Shown in pieces: positions 8,602 through 16,536 of a stretch of 64,000 nucleotides of DNA. The notes below the pieces were generated by a model. That model saw nothing but the letters and a program-made list of their open reading frames with translations, had not been told where the DNA came from and ran no database searches. This DNA comes from Paucisalibacillus algeriensis. Its GTDB lineage: Bacteria; Bacillota; Bacilli; Bacillales; Amphibacillaceae. Made by a program: the position numbers and the translations under genes. The stretch spans positions 454,524 through 518,523 of the forward strand of contig NZ_CBYO010000014.1 in NCBI RefSeq assembly GCF_000577245.1, read 5' to 3'. How positions within the stretch are numbered: position 1 is the first letter of the stretch; each line of letters starts with the position of its first letter.

Positions 8602-8633
8602 AAAAAAATCTACCCCAAAAATTAGGGTAGATT
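8602..8633 (-). terminator. terminator of the small ORF at 8652
   Basis: AATCTACCC (8607-8615) pairs with GGGTAGATT (8625-8633). The run of A at 8602-8608 on the plus strand gives the U-tail of the minus transcript. Confidence 0.8.
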
Positions 8634-8651
8634 ATGTTGGATGGGTAAATA

Positions 8652-8807
8652 CTATGCCTTTCTATTATTAAAGGTCCAAATACCGCGGTTATTATGCAAT
8701 TGATCTTCGACTACTCCACTTTGATAACTCTCAAAGAGTTGGTTCTTTACTGCAGAAACACCACTTGGATCTTCAAATAGTTTGTTTTGGTCTTTTTTCT
8801 TGGCCAT
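8652..8807 (-). CDS. small conserved-looking protein, 51 residues, function unknown
   Basis: The ATG at 8807 follows an excellent GGAGGTGAG; a longer in-frame version from 8870 would need a hydrophobic unrelated leader and has no such site. The product begins MAKKKDQNKLFEDPSGVSAV and is hydrophilic, with no membrane segment or cysteine. It has its own terminator and is divergent from uspA. Size and composition would suit a minor spore or stress protein, but I do not recognise the family. Confidence 0.75.
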   Translation of the reverse strand: MAKKKDQNKLFEDPSGVSAVKNQLFESYQSGVVEDQLHNNRGIWTFNNRKA

Positions 8808-8923
8808 GTACTCACCTCCACTATTAGTTTGTACCGAAATTGTCAAGAAAAGCTTGTTTACTTTTACCAATTGTAAGCGCCTTTATCATATAATAGAAGT
8901 AGACGAAGAAAGGGGAGATTCAA

Positions 8924-9358
8924 ATGAAATTTGAGTATAAGAATATTGTGGTAGCCGTTGACGGCTCAGAGGCATCTGAGATTGCATTTAATAAAGCCCT
9001 TGATATTGTAAAGCGTAATGATGCTCATCTGATTATTGCACATGTCATCGACTTTCGATCATTTGCTTATGCAGAAGCATATGATGGTTCTTTATCAGAC
9101 CAGGCTGAAGCATATGCGAAGGATTTAGTGGATAGTTGTGTCGAAAGTGCAAAAGAAGTTGGAATCAGTCAAATCTCCCGTTGTATCGAATATGGTTCAC
9201 CAAAAGTAAAAATTGCTAAAGACATTGCACAGACATTTAAGGCTGATTTAATTATCTGTGGAGCTACAGGTATGAATGCAGTTGAACGTTTCTTAATTGG
9301 TAGTGTTTCGGAGAGTATAACTAGGCATGCTAATTGTGATGTATTAGTGGTTAGATAA
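8924..9358 (+). CDS. universal stress protein, UspA family
   Basis: 144 residues from the ATG at 8924 behind AGGGGAG. It has a single Usp domain with an N-terminal VVAVDGSEASE strand/loop and a C-terminal ATP-binding motif GATGMNAVERFLIGSVSE, so it belongs to the ATP-binding Usp class. It is cytoplasmic; the role in stress survival is not defined by sequence. A -10 hexamer TATAAT is at 8889-8894. Just upstream, TGTAAGCGCCTTTA (8872-8885) is a weaker cre-like match (two mismatches). It ends at a terminator shared with ackA. Confidence 0.93.
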   Translation: MKFEYKNIVVAVDGSEASEIAFNKALDIVKRNDAHLIIAHVIDFRSFAYAEAYDGSLSDQAEAYAKDLVDSCVESAKEVGISQISRCIEYGSPKVKIAKDIAQTFKADLIICGATGMNAVERFLIGSVSESITRHANCDVLVVR

Positions 9359-9435
9359 GGATTGAATTCTTGGAATATCACCAGGACTTTCCTTTCATCG
9401 CGTGAAATCCATATATCCTAAAACCTACTCTCAGA

Positions 9436-9477
9436 AAAAAAGGTTTTGATATGTGAATTCATATCAAAACCTTTTTA
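9436..9477. terminator. bidirectional terminator between uspA and ackA
   Basis: AAAAAGGTTTTGATATG pairs with CATATCAAAACCTTTTT around a short loop. It is symmetric, with A-run and T-run on the two sides, and serves both convergent genes. Confidence 0.92.
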
Positions 9478-10665
9478 TTACTGTGTTAAACGGATAACAT
9501 CTCTAGCTATCATAACTTCTTCATTAGTTGGGATTACCATGACTTTAACTGGTGAGTGTGGGTAGCTAATAAAGGTTTCTTTCCCTCTTGCAGACTGATT
9601 TAGCATTGGGTCCCAGTAAATACCCATAAATTCTAATCCATTTAGTACTTTTGCACGAATAACATCACTATTTTCACCAACACCAGCAGTGAAAATAACC
9701 GCATCAATACCAGACATTCTTGCTGCATACGAACCAATATATTTATGGATTCTTCCTGCGAATACATCTAGTGCAAGTTCTGCACGTTTATTCATTTCAG
9801 CTTGTTCTTCGATATCGCGTAAGTCACTAGAAAAACCTGACAAAGCAAGCATGCCACTTTCTTTATTCAGAACATTTACTACTTCCTCAGCAGTCATTTC
9901 TGTCTTTTCCATGATATATGGAATTAGTGCAGGATCAATATTTCCAGAACGTGTACCCATTGTAACACCAGCTAATGGGGTGAATCCCATCGATGTATCC
10001 ATTGCTTTTCCACCTTTAATAGCTGCAATACTTGCTCCATTTCCTAAATGACAAGATATTAATCGCAAATCTTCTAGTGGTCTATTCATCAATTCCGCTG
10101 CACGTCTGGATACATATTTGTGGGATGTACCATGGAATCCATATTTTCGAATTCCATATTTCTCGTAGTATTCATATGGAAGACTATACAAATAGGATTT
10201 GGGTTCCATCGTTTGATGAAATGCAGTATCAAATACAGCTACCATCGGTACATTTGGTAGTACCTCTTTAAATGCTCGAATTCCTGTTAGGTTTGCCGGA
10301 TTATGCAAAGGCGCAAGCTCTGAGACTTCATCAATATCCTGAATAACTTGATCTGTTATGACGACAGAATCACTGAATTTCTCTCCTCCGTGAACAACTC
10401 GGTGACCTACAGCATCAATTTCATCTAAGGATTGGATGACTCTAGATGAAGTTAATTTATTAAGAAGAAGTTTTACAGCTACTTCGTGATTTGGAATTTC
10501 TGTCACATTTTTATCCTTGTTTCCACTGATTTCAATAGTAAATACTGCTTCCGGTAACCCTATTCGTTCCACAAGGCCCTTGGCCTTTACCGTTTCTTCT
10601 GGCATTTGAATAAGTTGAAATTTTAAGGAAGAACTTCCTGCGTTTATAGCTAATACGTTAGTCAT
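9478..10665 (-). CDS. ackA: acetate kinase
   Basis: 395 residues from the ATG at 10665 behind CAGGAGTG; the GTG at 10674 lies inside that site. ASKHA-fold motifs are seen: [10 protein letters not shown] near the start, [34 protein letters not shown] and TAGVGENS. The enzyme interconverts acetate plus ATP and acetyl phosphate in overflow metabolism, and controls acetyl-phosphate levels. It follows ytxK after 14 bp, the order also seen in B. subtilis, and probably shares the ytxK promoter. Confidence 0.98.
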   Translation of the reverse strand: MTNVLAINAGSSSLKFQLIQMPEETVKAKGLVERIGLPEAVFTIEISGNKDKNVTEIPNHEVAVKLLLNKLTSSRVIQSLDEIDAVGHRVVHGGEKFSDSVVITDQVIQDIDEVSELAPLHNPANLTGIRAFKEVLPNVPMVAVFDTAFHQTMEPKSYLYSLPYEYYEKYGIRKYGFHGTSHKYVSRRAAELMNRPLEDLRLISCHLGNGASIAAIKGGKAMDTSMGFTPLAGVTMGTRSGNIDPALIPYIMEKTEMTAEEVVNVLNKESGMLALSGFSSDLRDIEEQAEMNKRAELALDVFAGRIHKYIGSYAARMSGIDAVIFTAGVGENSDVIRAKVLNGLEFMGIYWDPMLNQSARGKETFISYPHSPVKVMVIPTNEEVMIARDVIRLTQ

Positions 10666-10679
10666 GATGTACACTCCTG

Positions 10680-11663
10680 TTATTTATGAATATTTTTAAA
10701 CCAATCGTTCATTTTACCTAAAACATCTTCCATTGCATGTGTATTTTTCAGTGATGGAAGCTGAACTAATAAAGGTTGTTTTGGCCCCTCTGTATTTTTC
10801 CCCTTCTTCTGTAAGATTAATATGCATTTCCCATTTTTCTTGGACTTAAATGCACTTTCAGGGAGTTGAATGACACCGATTATGTGTGCATGTTTCTGAA
10901 GATAAGCATGCAGTTTGTCTGAATTTTCTCCATCGAAAATGAAGTTTGGAACCATTAATACTAGATAACCACTTGGATTGGTATAATTAATACTTTGTTC
11001 CAGGAAAAGAAAGTGTGCAAATGAATGCCCCTCATCCGCTTTTAATTCATAGTTTGATGCCCGTATATCGTCTGGATAATACCCTACTGGAAAATCGGAA
11101 ACAATTAAATCAACGGGGTCTAATAAGAAAGGACGTAAACTATCCTGATGGAAAAATTCAATGGACATTTTCTGTAGATTAGCACTTACAACACCTAGTT
11201 GAATTAGTGTTGGGTCCACTTCACTTGCATATGCATTTGTAGGTTTATTTAATTGAGAAATTACTGTAGTTAAAAGATTTCCAGTTCCGGCAGCTGGGTC
11301 AAAGACTCGAATGCTTTGATAATTATTCATTAACTTCTGAACTAAATAACCAAGAATTAATGCTATTGCCTCTGGAGTTATTAAATGTTGTTGTTGCGTT
11401 GTATCTTTCATACCTTTTAACACTGTAAATTGAATCGCCTTACGGATGTCCTCAGAATCATACTCATTAAGATTAATCTTTTCTAAAGCTGTATGTAATT
11501 TATGCGTAAGAAGATCATCCATCGATTCATCAGCACTTTGGTAAAATAAAGTCTCCATCGCAATTACCAAACTATCTAAATATGTTTCATTTAAATGTTG
11601 TTCCAAAACTTGGGTTGTCTCATCTAACCACTCAAATAATAATTCCACTTTTGTTTTTTCCAT
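10680..11663 (-). CDS. ytxK: class I SAM-dependent methyltransferase, N6-adenine-type fold (YtxK)
   Basis: 327 residues from the ATG at 11663 behind CGGAGGAG. A helical N-terminus (1-105) is followed by an HsdM/N6-adenine methylase-like domain: SAM motif [12 protein letters not shown], acidic loop EVDP, and SDFPVGYY where DNA N6-methylases carry (D/N)PP(Y/F). The altered catalytic tetrapeptide (DFPVGYY) leaves activity on adenine uncertain. Target unknown. It is transcribed with ackA, and a sigma-A-like promoter lies just upstream. Confidence 0.88.
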   Translation of the reverse strand: MEKTKVELLFEWLDETTQVLEQHLNETYLDSLVIAMETLFYQSADESMDDLLTHKLHTALEKINLNEYDSEDIRKAIQFTVLKGMKDTTQQQHLITPEAIALILGYLVQKLMNNYQSIRVFDPAAGTGNLLTTVISQLNKPTNAYASEVDPTLIQLGVVSANLQKMSIEFFHQDSLRPFLLDPVDLIVSDFPVGYYPDDIRASNYELKADEGHSFAHFLFLEQSINYTNPSGYLVLMVPNFIFDGENSDKLHAYLQKHAHIIGVIQLPESAFKSKKNGKCILILQKKGKNTEGPKQPLLVQLPSLKNTHAMEDVLGKMNDWFKNIHK

Positions 11664-11693
11664 ATAACTCCTCCGTTCATTCAAACCTGTATT

Positions 11694-11723
11694 ATTGTAT
11701 CAGATACCAACGCTACTGTACAA
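11694..11723 (-). promoter_or_regulatory. sigma-A-like promoter of ytxK-ackA
   Basis: TTGTAC (11723-11718), an 18-base spacer and TACAAT (11699-11694) on the minus strand, about 30 bp upstream of the ytxK start. Confidence 0.5.
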
Positions 11724-11751
11724 ACTAATGATTTAGTCAGAAATTTTTTTA

Positions 11752-11789
11752 TATAAAAAGTCTCCCAGCTTTTACTCGGGGAGACTTTT
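11752..11789 (-). terminator. tpx terminator
   Basis: AAAAGTCTCCC (11756-11766) pairs with GGGAGACTTTT (11779-11789). A/T-rich sequence follows in the minus direction, just after the tpx stop. Confidence 0.85.
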
Positions 11790-11795
11790 AAATAC

Positions 11796-12296
11796 TTATT
11801 CTGCTTGTTTTGCTGCTTCTAGTGCTTTATCATAGTCAGGATGATTTGTTACTTCACTAACATATTCTACATATGTAACCTTATCATTGGAATCAACAAC
11901 AAAAATAGAACGGGCTAGCAATCGTAGTTCTTTGATTAAAACTCCAAATTTCTCACCAAAATCTCCATCTCGATGATCAGAAAGCATTTCCAAGCTTTCT
12001 ACTTGATTAACTTCTCGCCAACGCTTTTGTGCGAATGGAAGATCCATACTAATCGTTACAACTTGTACATTATCTAATTTTTTCGCTTCTTCATTAAAAC
12101 GGTTCGTTTGAATCGAGCAAACTCCCGTATCGATAGAAGGTACAACACTAATTAATTTAATTTTACCGTTATAATCTGAAAGTGATTTTTCCTCTAAATC
12201 ATTCGTAAGTGCTTTAAAATCCGGAGCAGAATCTCCAACTTTTAGTTGATTTCCTAATAATGTAACCGGCTTTTCGCCAAATGTAACGTTTGCCAT
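11796..12296 (-). CDS. tpx: thiol peroxidase (Tpx) lacking the resolving cysteine
   Basis: 166 residues from the ATG at 12296 behind GGAGGAATAAT. Atypical 2-Cys peroxiredoxin family; reduces peroxides in the cytoplasm. The peroxidatic site is intact: PSIDTGVCSIQT with Cys60. In characterised Tpx proteins the resolving Cys follows LPFAQxRW/F; here that place reads LPFAQKRWREVN, with Arg94 instead. Cys60 is the only cysteine in the protein. It should therefore work as a 1-Cys enzyme needing a mixed disulfide partner. Reading the bases (TGG CGA GAA) confirms the Arg codon. It is monocistronic, with its promoter overlapping the ytfJ terminator. Confidence 0.95.
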   Translation of the reverse strand: MANVTFGEKPVTLLGNQLKVGDSAPDFKALTNDLEEKSLSDYNGKIKLISVVPSIDTGVCSIQTNRFNEEAKKLDNVQVVTISMDLPFAQKRWREVNQVESLEMLSDHRDGDFGEKFGVLIKELRLLARSIFVVDSNDKVTYVEYVSEVTNHPDYDKALEAAKQAE

Positions 12297-12326
12297 ATTA
12301 TTCCTCCTATAAATTGACTTAACTCT

Positions 12327-12356
12327 ATTATAGACAAACAAAAAGGCGATTTCCAA
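12327..12356 (-). promoter_or_regulatory. sigma-A-like promoter of tpx
   Basis: TTGGAA (12356-12351), an 18-base spacer and TATAAT (12332-12327) on the minus strand, about 30 bp before the tpx start. It overlaps the ytfJ terminator stem. Confidence 0.55.
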
Positions 12357-12370
12357 GAAATGAATCGCCT
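12337..12370 (-). terminator. ytfJ terminator
   Basis: AGGCGATT (12344-12351) pairs with AATCGCCT (12363-12370), with a U-rich tail in the minus direction from the A-run at 12337-12344. Confidence 0.75.
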
Positions 12371-12379
12371 AATATATAA

Positions 12380-12949
12380 TTAGATATCATAAATGGATGA
12401 AGATTCTTCTGAATCAGATTTGTCCTTATCATCGGAGTCTTTCTTTTCATCTGGCTGTTTATCTTCTTTTTCCTTTTCTTTTCCCTTACTTTCATCTTTC
12501 TTTTTCCCCTTATCCTCCCCATGCGAACCTTTTCCCATTTTACTTTCTTTTAATAGTTGCTGTATTTTTTCTACTGCCTTTGGTGCAAAGTCTATAATCT
12601 TTTCATAAATATGAGTATTCTCGTCAAGGTGAACCATCTTAATGCCCTTGGGGCTTACAATTAGAAAAGCAACTGGTGTAATGGAAACTCCACCACCACT
12701 ACCACCACCAAATGGGAAGACAGCTTCACTACCACTTCCCCCACCTTCACTATCTCCCTGTGAGCCAGAACTACTTGGCATAAATTCAGTACCACCAGCT
12801 GCAAAACCAAAACCAACCTTTGAAACTGGAATAATAACACTTCCATCAGGAGATTCAACCGGGTCACCAATAATGGTATTGACCTCAATCATATCTTTTA
12901 AATTTTCCATTGCTGTTGTCATTAGACCTTGAATTGGATGTTCTTCCAT
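12380..12949 (-). CDS. ytfJ: sporulation protein YtfJ (GerW family)
   Basis: 189 residues from the ATG at 12949 behind AAGGAGG. The N-terminal domain (1-115) begins MEEHPIQGLMTTAMENLKD, contains a Gly/Ser-rich loop (SSSGSQGDSEGGGSGS) and the VSPKGIKMVHLDE segment typical of the family. The C-terminal third is a long charged tail of Lys, Asp, Glu and Ser. The family is made in the forespore and needed for germination responses in some Bacillus. It is coupled to ytfI (19 bp gap). The exact biochemical role is unknown. Confidence 0.92.
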   Translation of the reverse strand: MEEHPIQGLMTTAMENLKDMIEVNTIIGDPVESPDGSVIIPVSKVGFGFAAGGTEFMPSSSGSQGDSEGGGSGSEAVFPFGGGSGGGVSITPVAFLIVSPKGIKMVHLDENTHIYEKIIDFAPKAVEKIQQLLKESKMGKGSHGEDKGKKKDESKGKEKEKEDKQPDEKKDSDDKDKSDSEESSSIYDI

Positions 12950-12968
12950 TGTAATCCTCCTTAAACAA

Positions 12969-13571
12969 TTAGATATAAACTTCTTCTTTGGTGTTAATAT
13001 TTCGCATCAAATGCATAACTGTACGGATAGCATTTCCTAATCGAATCGTTACAATGCAATCAACTTCAGAATAGAGACCCTTTTGTTGGAAATGAGGAAT
13101 TACTGAAACTTTCGGTTGGACCTTCATTTCTGTTTGTTCAAAAAGTAGGCCAATCATAGTTCCTTTCAAAGCCCAAACTCCACCCGCTAAAGTCCCAGTA
13201 CTACTTGCGCTTCCAGTTCCAAAATGTGTTATCCATTTAAGTTCATGAATTGAAATGCTCTTAATCATAATCATAAAAATTTTACTAAATTCACTTATTT
13301 GATTTGTTATTTTTTTAAGTATTCCAATTAAATTATCATCGTTATCTTCTTTACTATAGTCATGAAGTAATTCAATAAGCTGTGATTCATCCAGGGTATA
13401 TTCATTTATTTTAATGGTTCGATGGATTAGTCTAATTTTCATATAATATACATGTATCTTGACCTGATGATTATCTTTTTGATAACGATATTGTATTCTT
13501 ATTTTTATTTGCAATAATAGAAGGATAAAGATTAGAAACAACAATATCCCAATCATAATAACCCAAACCAT
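12969..13571 (-). CDS. ytfI: DUF2953 membrane-anchored protein (YtfI)
   Basis: 200 residues from the ATG at 13571 (site GGAGATGG). A longer in-frame start at 13619 lacks one. One N-terminal membrane helix (MVWVIMIGILLFLIFILLL) is followed by a basic stretch. The soluble part has the DUF2953 pattern, including a WITHFGTGSAS...GGVWALKG segment and a C-terminal VDCIVTIRLGNAI. It forms an operon with ytfJ, as in B. subtilis, so a sporulation or spore-envelope role is inferred. Confidence 0.88.
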   Translation of the reverse strand: MVWVIMIGILLFLIFILLLLQIKIRIQYRYQKDNHQVKIHVYYMKIRLIHRTIKINEYTLDESQLIELLHDYSKEDNDDNLIGILKKITNQISEFSKIFMIMIKSISIHELKWITHFGTGSASSTGTLAGGVWALKGTMIGLLFEQTEMKVQPKVSVIPHFQQKGLYSEVDCIVTIRLGNAIRTVMHLMRNINTKEEVYI

Positions 13572-13654
13572 ATTTCCATCTCCAAGAATTAATATTGGTA
13601 GTTTGCCACAAGTTTCCATTTTTATACCAAGCGCAAAATGTATATAAAATTAAA

Positions 13655-13680
13655 GGGCTATTCTCATATGAGAATAGCCC
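13655..13680 (-). terminator. SASP gene terminator
   Basis: Perfect 26-bp palindrome with half-site GGGCTATTCTCAT, followed by a U-rich tail in the minus direction. Confidence 0.88.
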
Positions 13681-13707
13681 AAGCCATTTATACCTATTTA
13701 CTTTTTA

Positions 13708-13917
13708 TTATCCGTTATATCCACCAAATTGTTGTTCAGCCATTTGAACTAGACGCTTTGTGATTTCTCCACCAACAGATCCGTTAGCACGAGAAGTTGT
13801 ATCTGCACCAAGTTGAACACCAAATTCTTGAGCAATTTCGTACTTCATTTGTTCTAGTGCTTGTTCTGCACCAGGTACAAGTAATTGGTTTGAATTGTTA
13901 CTATTATTGTTTGCCAT
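13708..13917 (-). CDS. alpha/beta-type small acid-soluble spore protein
   Basis: 69 residues from the ATG at 13917 behind AGGAGGTGAAAT. It contains the conserved [18 protein letters not shown] segment (here [14 protein letters not shown]), which includes the GPR protease cleavage site, then [16 protein letters not shown]. Alpha/beta SASPs coat spore DNA, shift it to an A-like form and protect it from UV and heat; they are degraded at germination. It is monocistronic, with a SigG-like promoter and a perfect hairpin terminator. It sits at the sspA locus of B. subtilis. Confidence 0.96.
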   Translation of the reverse strand: MANNNSNNSNQLLVPGAEQALEQMKYEIAQEFGVQLGADTTSRANGSVGGEITKRLVQMAEQQFGGYNG

Positions 13918-13941
13918 GGTATTTCACCTCCTTGGTACACT

Positions 13942-13972
13942 TATATTGTGTCGTTAGGAGGTGATTCATTCA
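13942..13972 (-). promoter_or_regulatory. candidate SigG promoter of the SASP gene
   Basis: Minus strand TGAATG (13972-13967), an 18-base spacer and CAATATA (13948-13942). The -35 fits the SigG TGAAT core; the -10 departs from CATAMTA at two places. Supported mainly by the nature of the gene. Confidence 0.38.
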
Positions 13973-14088
13973 TATTAATTGTTGGAAAGTGTTGGAATTG
14001 TTTTAAATGGTTTATCGAATAAATCCGCAGCATGAAGATTGATTTCTCAATTCCATACTGAGACAATTACTATCTCTCCAAACAACCT

Positions 14089-15291
14089 TTAAAACAACCC
14101 TTCAAATACATCTTCTTCTACTTTCTTGTCATTAATTTTAATTACTTCTATTCCATCAATTGCTTCTTTGATGAGTTCTTCGTAGTTAAATTTGGATTCG
14201 TAATAGTTTACACGATCACGTTTTGGCTTTGTTTTTGGTGCTTTTGGTACGAAGATTGTGCAGCAATCTTCATAAGGTCTTATAGAAATATCAAATGTAT
14301 CAATTGCTTTAGATATTTCAATTATTTCATCTTTATCCATGGTTACTAATGGTCTAATAATTGGATAATTGGTAACTTCATTGATGGTATTCATACTTGT
14401 CATCGTTTGGCTTGCTACTTGACCTAGATTTTCACCTGTAGTTAGGGAAAGAATACCTTCATTCTGACAAACTTTCTCACTTATTCGAAGCATCATACGT
14501 CTCATTACAGTCATACCATAACCATCAGGCGTTTCTTGGAAAATTCTTTGTTGTAACTTTGTAAATGGAACAACATGAACTTTAATGCTAGGACCAAACT
14601 TTGTTAACTTTTCAGCTAAATCTAATACCTTTTGTTTTGCTCGGTCACTTGTAAATGGTGGTGATTCAAAATGAATGGCCTCAATTTGTACACCACGTTT
14701 CATAGCAAGATACCCTGCAACAGGGCTATCTATTCCACCTGATAAAAGTAATAGCGTTTTATCAGATGTTCCCACCGGGAGACCTCCTGCGCCTCGTACA
14801 ACACTAGATGTGATATAGGTTGCTTCTGCGCGGATTTCCACTCTTACCTCCACGTCAGGAGAATGAACATTGACAGTATAAGAATTTGTGTTGCTTAACA
14901 GATATCCTCCAAGAATTTGATTTAGTTCTTGAGATCGTACAGGAAAACCTTTGTTTATTCTTTTCACAGTTACTTTAAATGTTTTACTTTTTTCAGCATT
15001 TGTTAATGCATAATATGCAGCTTCCTTCATTTTTTCAAGGTCATTCTCCACTTTAATCGCAAGGCTGAGGCTATGAATTCCAAACACATTTCTAACCTTG
15101 TCCATTATTGGCTGTGGGTCGTTCCCATTCAATAGAATGAACATTCTTCCTTGTGTTCTTTTGACTTTGACATCTGGGAATTCTGTTAATTTCTGTTGTA
15201 CATTCTGTTGAAGTTTCTCAACGAATTTTTTACGGTTCTTTCCTTTTAACGCTAATTCTCCATAGCGAATTAATATATGATCATATTCCAT
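14089..15291 (-). CDS. thiI: tRNA 4-thiouridine / thiazole sulfurtransferase ThiI
   Basis: 400 residues. N-terminal ferredoxin-like plus THUMP region (1-165), then a PP-loop ATPase with LLLLSGGIDSPVAGYLA, and late PYEDCCTIFVP cysteines. It has no C-terminal rhodanese domain, the usual short Bacillus form. It adenylates U8 of tRNA and transfers persulfide sulfur to make s4U. The start is 6 bp after the iscS-type gene's stop, with GGAG inside that gene's end: translational coupling to its dedicated sulfur donor, as in B. subtilis (nifZ-thiI). Confidence 0.97.
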   Translation of the reverse strand: MEYDHILIRYGELALKGKNRKKFVEKLQQNVQQKLTEFPDVKVKRTQGRMFILLNGNDPQPIMDKVRNVFGIHSLSLAIKVENDLEKMKEAAYYALTNAEKSKTFKVTVKRINKGFPVRSQELNQILGGYLLSNTNSYTVNVHSPDVEVRVEIRAEATYITSSVVRGAGGLPVGTSDKTLLLLSGGIDSPVAGYLAMKRGVQIEAIHFESPPFTSDRAKQKVLDLAEKLTKFGPSIKVHVVPFTKLQQRIFQETPDGYGMTVMRRMMLRISEKVCQNEGILSLTTGENLGQVASQTMTSMNTINEVTNYPIIRPLVTMDKDEIIEISKAIDTFDISIRPYEDCCTIFVPKAPKTKPKRDRVNYYESKFNYEELIKEAIDGIEVIKINDKKVEEDVFEGLF

Positions 15292-15297
15292 TAGTAT

Positions 15298-16437
15298 CTA
15301 CTCCATAACTTCTTTTAATTGGTTGATTGCTATATCTAACATACTCAAAAACGTCTTAATCTCTTCTTTAGTATTATCGTAAGACAAGCTTACGCGTAAT
15401 GCAGATTTTGTTCTTGTTTGATCGAAACCACATGCTTTAATTATTCTGCTTTCATCTAAATCTTTGGATGAGCAAGCAGATTTTGTGGAAATAAATATCC
15501 CTTGCTTTCCTAAAGTATGAATCATTACTTCCGGTTTTAATCCTGGGATGGAAAAGTTGATAATATGTGGTGCTGATTCTTCTGGTGTATTAACCACCAC
15601 TTTATCTATTTTTTGCAATCCTTGACGTAGGAAATGATTTAGTTCTCGTAGCGTTACACCCTTTGTTTCTTCACGTTCTTTGATCAATCTTAGAGCTTTA
15701 ACCAAAGAAACAGCTCCAGCCAAATTCTCTGTCCCCGACCGAATCTTAAACTCCTGATCTCCACCATGGAATAATGGGAAAAGCTTTACTCCTCTACGAC
15801 AATATAAGAGACCAGTCCCCTTTAATCCATGGATTTTATGGCCAGACATCGTACATAAATCAATCCCACTATTATCAAGATTAAGTGGAACTTTCCCTAA
15901 GCCTTGTACATGATCGACATGAAAGAATAGTTTAGGGTGCCTTTTAGCAATTTCTCCAATTTCCTTTATTGGCTGAATCGAACCAATTTCATTATTAACA
16001 TGCATAATACTAATTAGGATGGTGTCCTTTCGAATTGCTTTCTCAATATCTTCAATTGACACGATTCCATCTTGGTTAACAGGTAAATATGTCACTTCGA
16101 ATCCTAATGTTTCTAAGATTTTACATCCTTCATAAACCGATGGATGCTCAATTTCTGTCGTTATGATATGTTTTCCTCTTCCTTGGTGCTCCAATGCTAT
16201 ACCTTTGATAGCTATATTATTTCCTTCCGTACCACCTGAGGTAAAAATAATTTCATCTTCATGTACTCTTAAAAGCATTGCTGCTTGTTGTTTTGATTTT
16301 ATTAAAAGCTTTTCTGTCTCTCCTCCAAGCTGATGAATAGAAGAAGGATTAGCAAAGAAGCTAGTCGAGACCTGTTCAAAGCTTTTTAAAACTTCTGGAT
16401 GTGGTTTTGTTGTAGCACTATTATCAAGATATATCAT
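15298..16437 (-). CDS. cysteine desulfurase (NifS/IscS-like, ThiI partner)
   Basis: 379 residues from the ATG at 16437 behind GGGGAGG. Fold-type I PLP enzyme: SGHKIHG carries the PLP lysine near residue 200, HVDHVQG lies in the active site, and the catalytic cysteine is in STKSACSSKD near residue 320. It converts cysteine to alanine plus protein-bound persulfide. Tight coupling to thiI marks it as the NifZ-type desulfurase for tRNA thiolation rather than the Fe-S cluster SufS. There is no neighbouring scaffold gene. Confidence 0.94.
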   Translation of the reverse strand: MIYLDNSATTKPHPEVLKSFEQVSTSFFANPSSIHQLGGETEKLLIKSKQQAAMLLRVHEDEIIFTSGGTEGNNIAIKGIALEHQGRGKHIITTEIEHPSVYEGCKILETLGFEVTYLPVNQDGIVSIEDIEKAIRKDTILISIMHVNNEIGSIQPIKEIGEIAKRHPKLFFHVDHVQGLGKVPLNLDNSGIDLCTMSGHKIHGLKGTGLLYCRRGVKLFPLFHGGDQEFKIRSGTENLAGAVSLVKALRLIKEREETKGVTLRELNHFLRQGLQKIDKVVVNTPEESAPHIINFSIPGLKPEVMIHTLGKQGIFISTKSACSSKDLDESRIIKACGFDQTRTKSALRVSLSYDNTKEEIKTFLSMLDIAINQLKEVME

Positions 16438-16482
16438 ATTAATCCTCCCCTTTATAAGTTAAGATACAAATAAACAAAACGG

Positions 16483-16523
16483 AAGGCTGTCTTTAGGAAA
16501 GTATATTTCCATAAAGCAGCCTT
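16483..16523 (-). terminator. ezrA terminator
   Basis: AAGGCTGTCTTTA with GGAAA inside pairs with TTTCC and TAAAGCAGCCTT: a long two-part stem just after the ezrA stop. Confidence 0.78.
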
Positions 16524-16536
16524 TAGAGACTCTTAC

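Noticed and set aside
8872..8885. Second cre site before uspA
   Set aside because: Two mismatches to the cre consensus, including one in the right arm; too weak to list as a site.
12393..12932. Ser/Pro-rich ORFs opposite ytfJ
   Set aside because: Low-complexity shadows of the charged tail and Gly/Ser loop of YtfJ.
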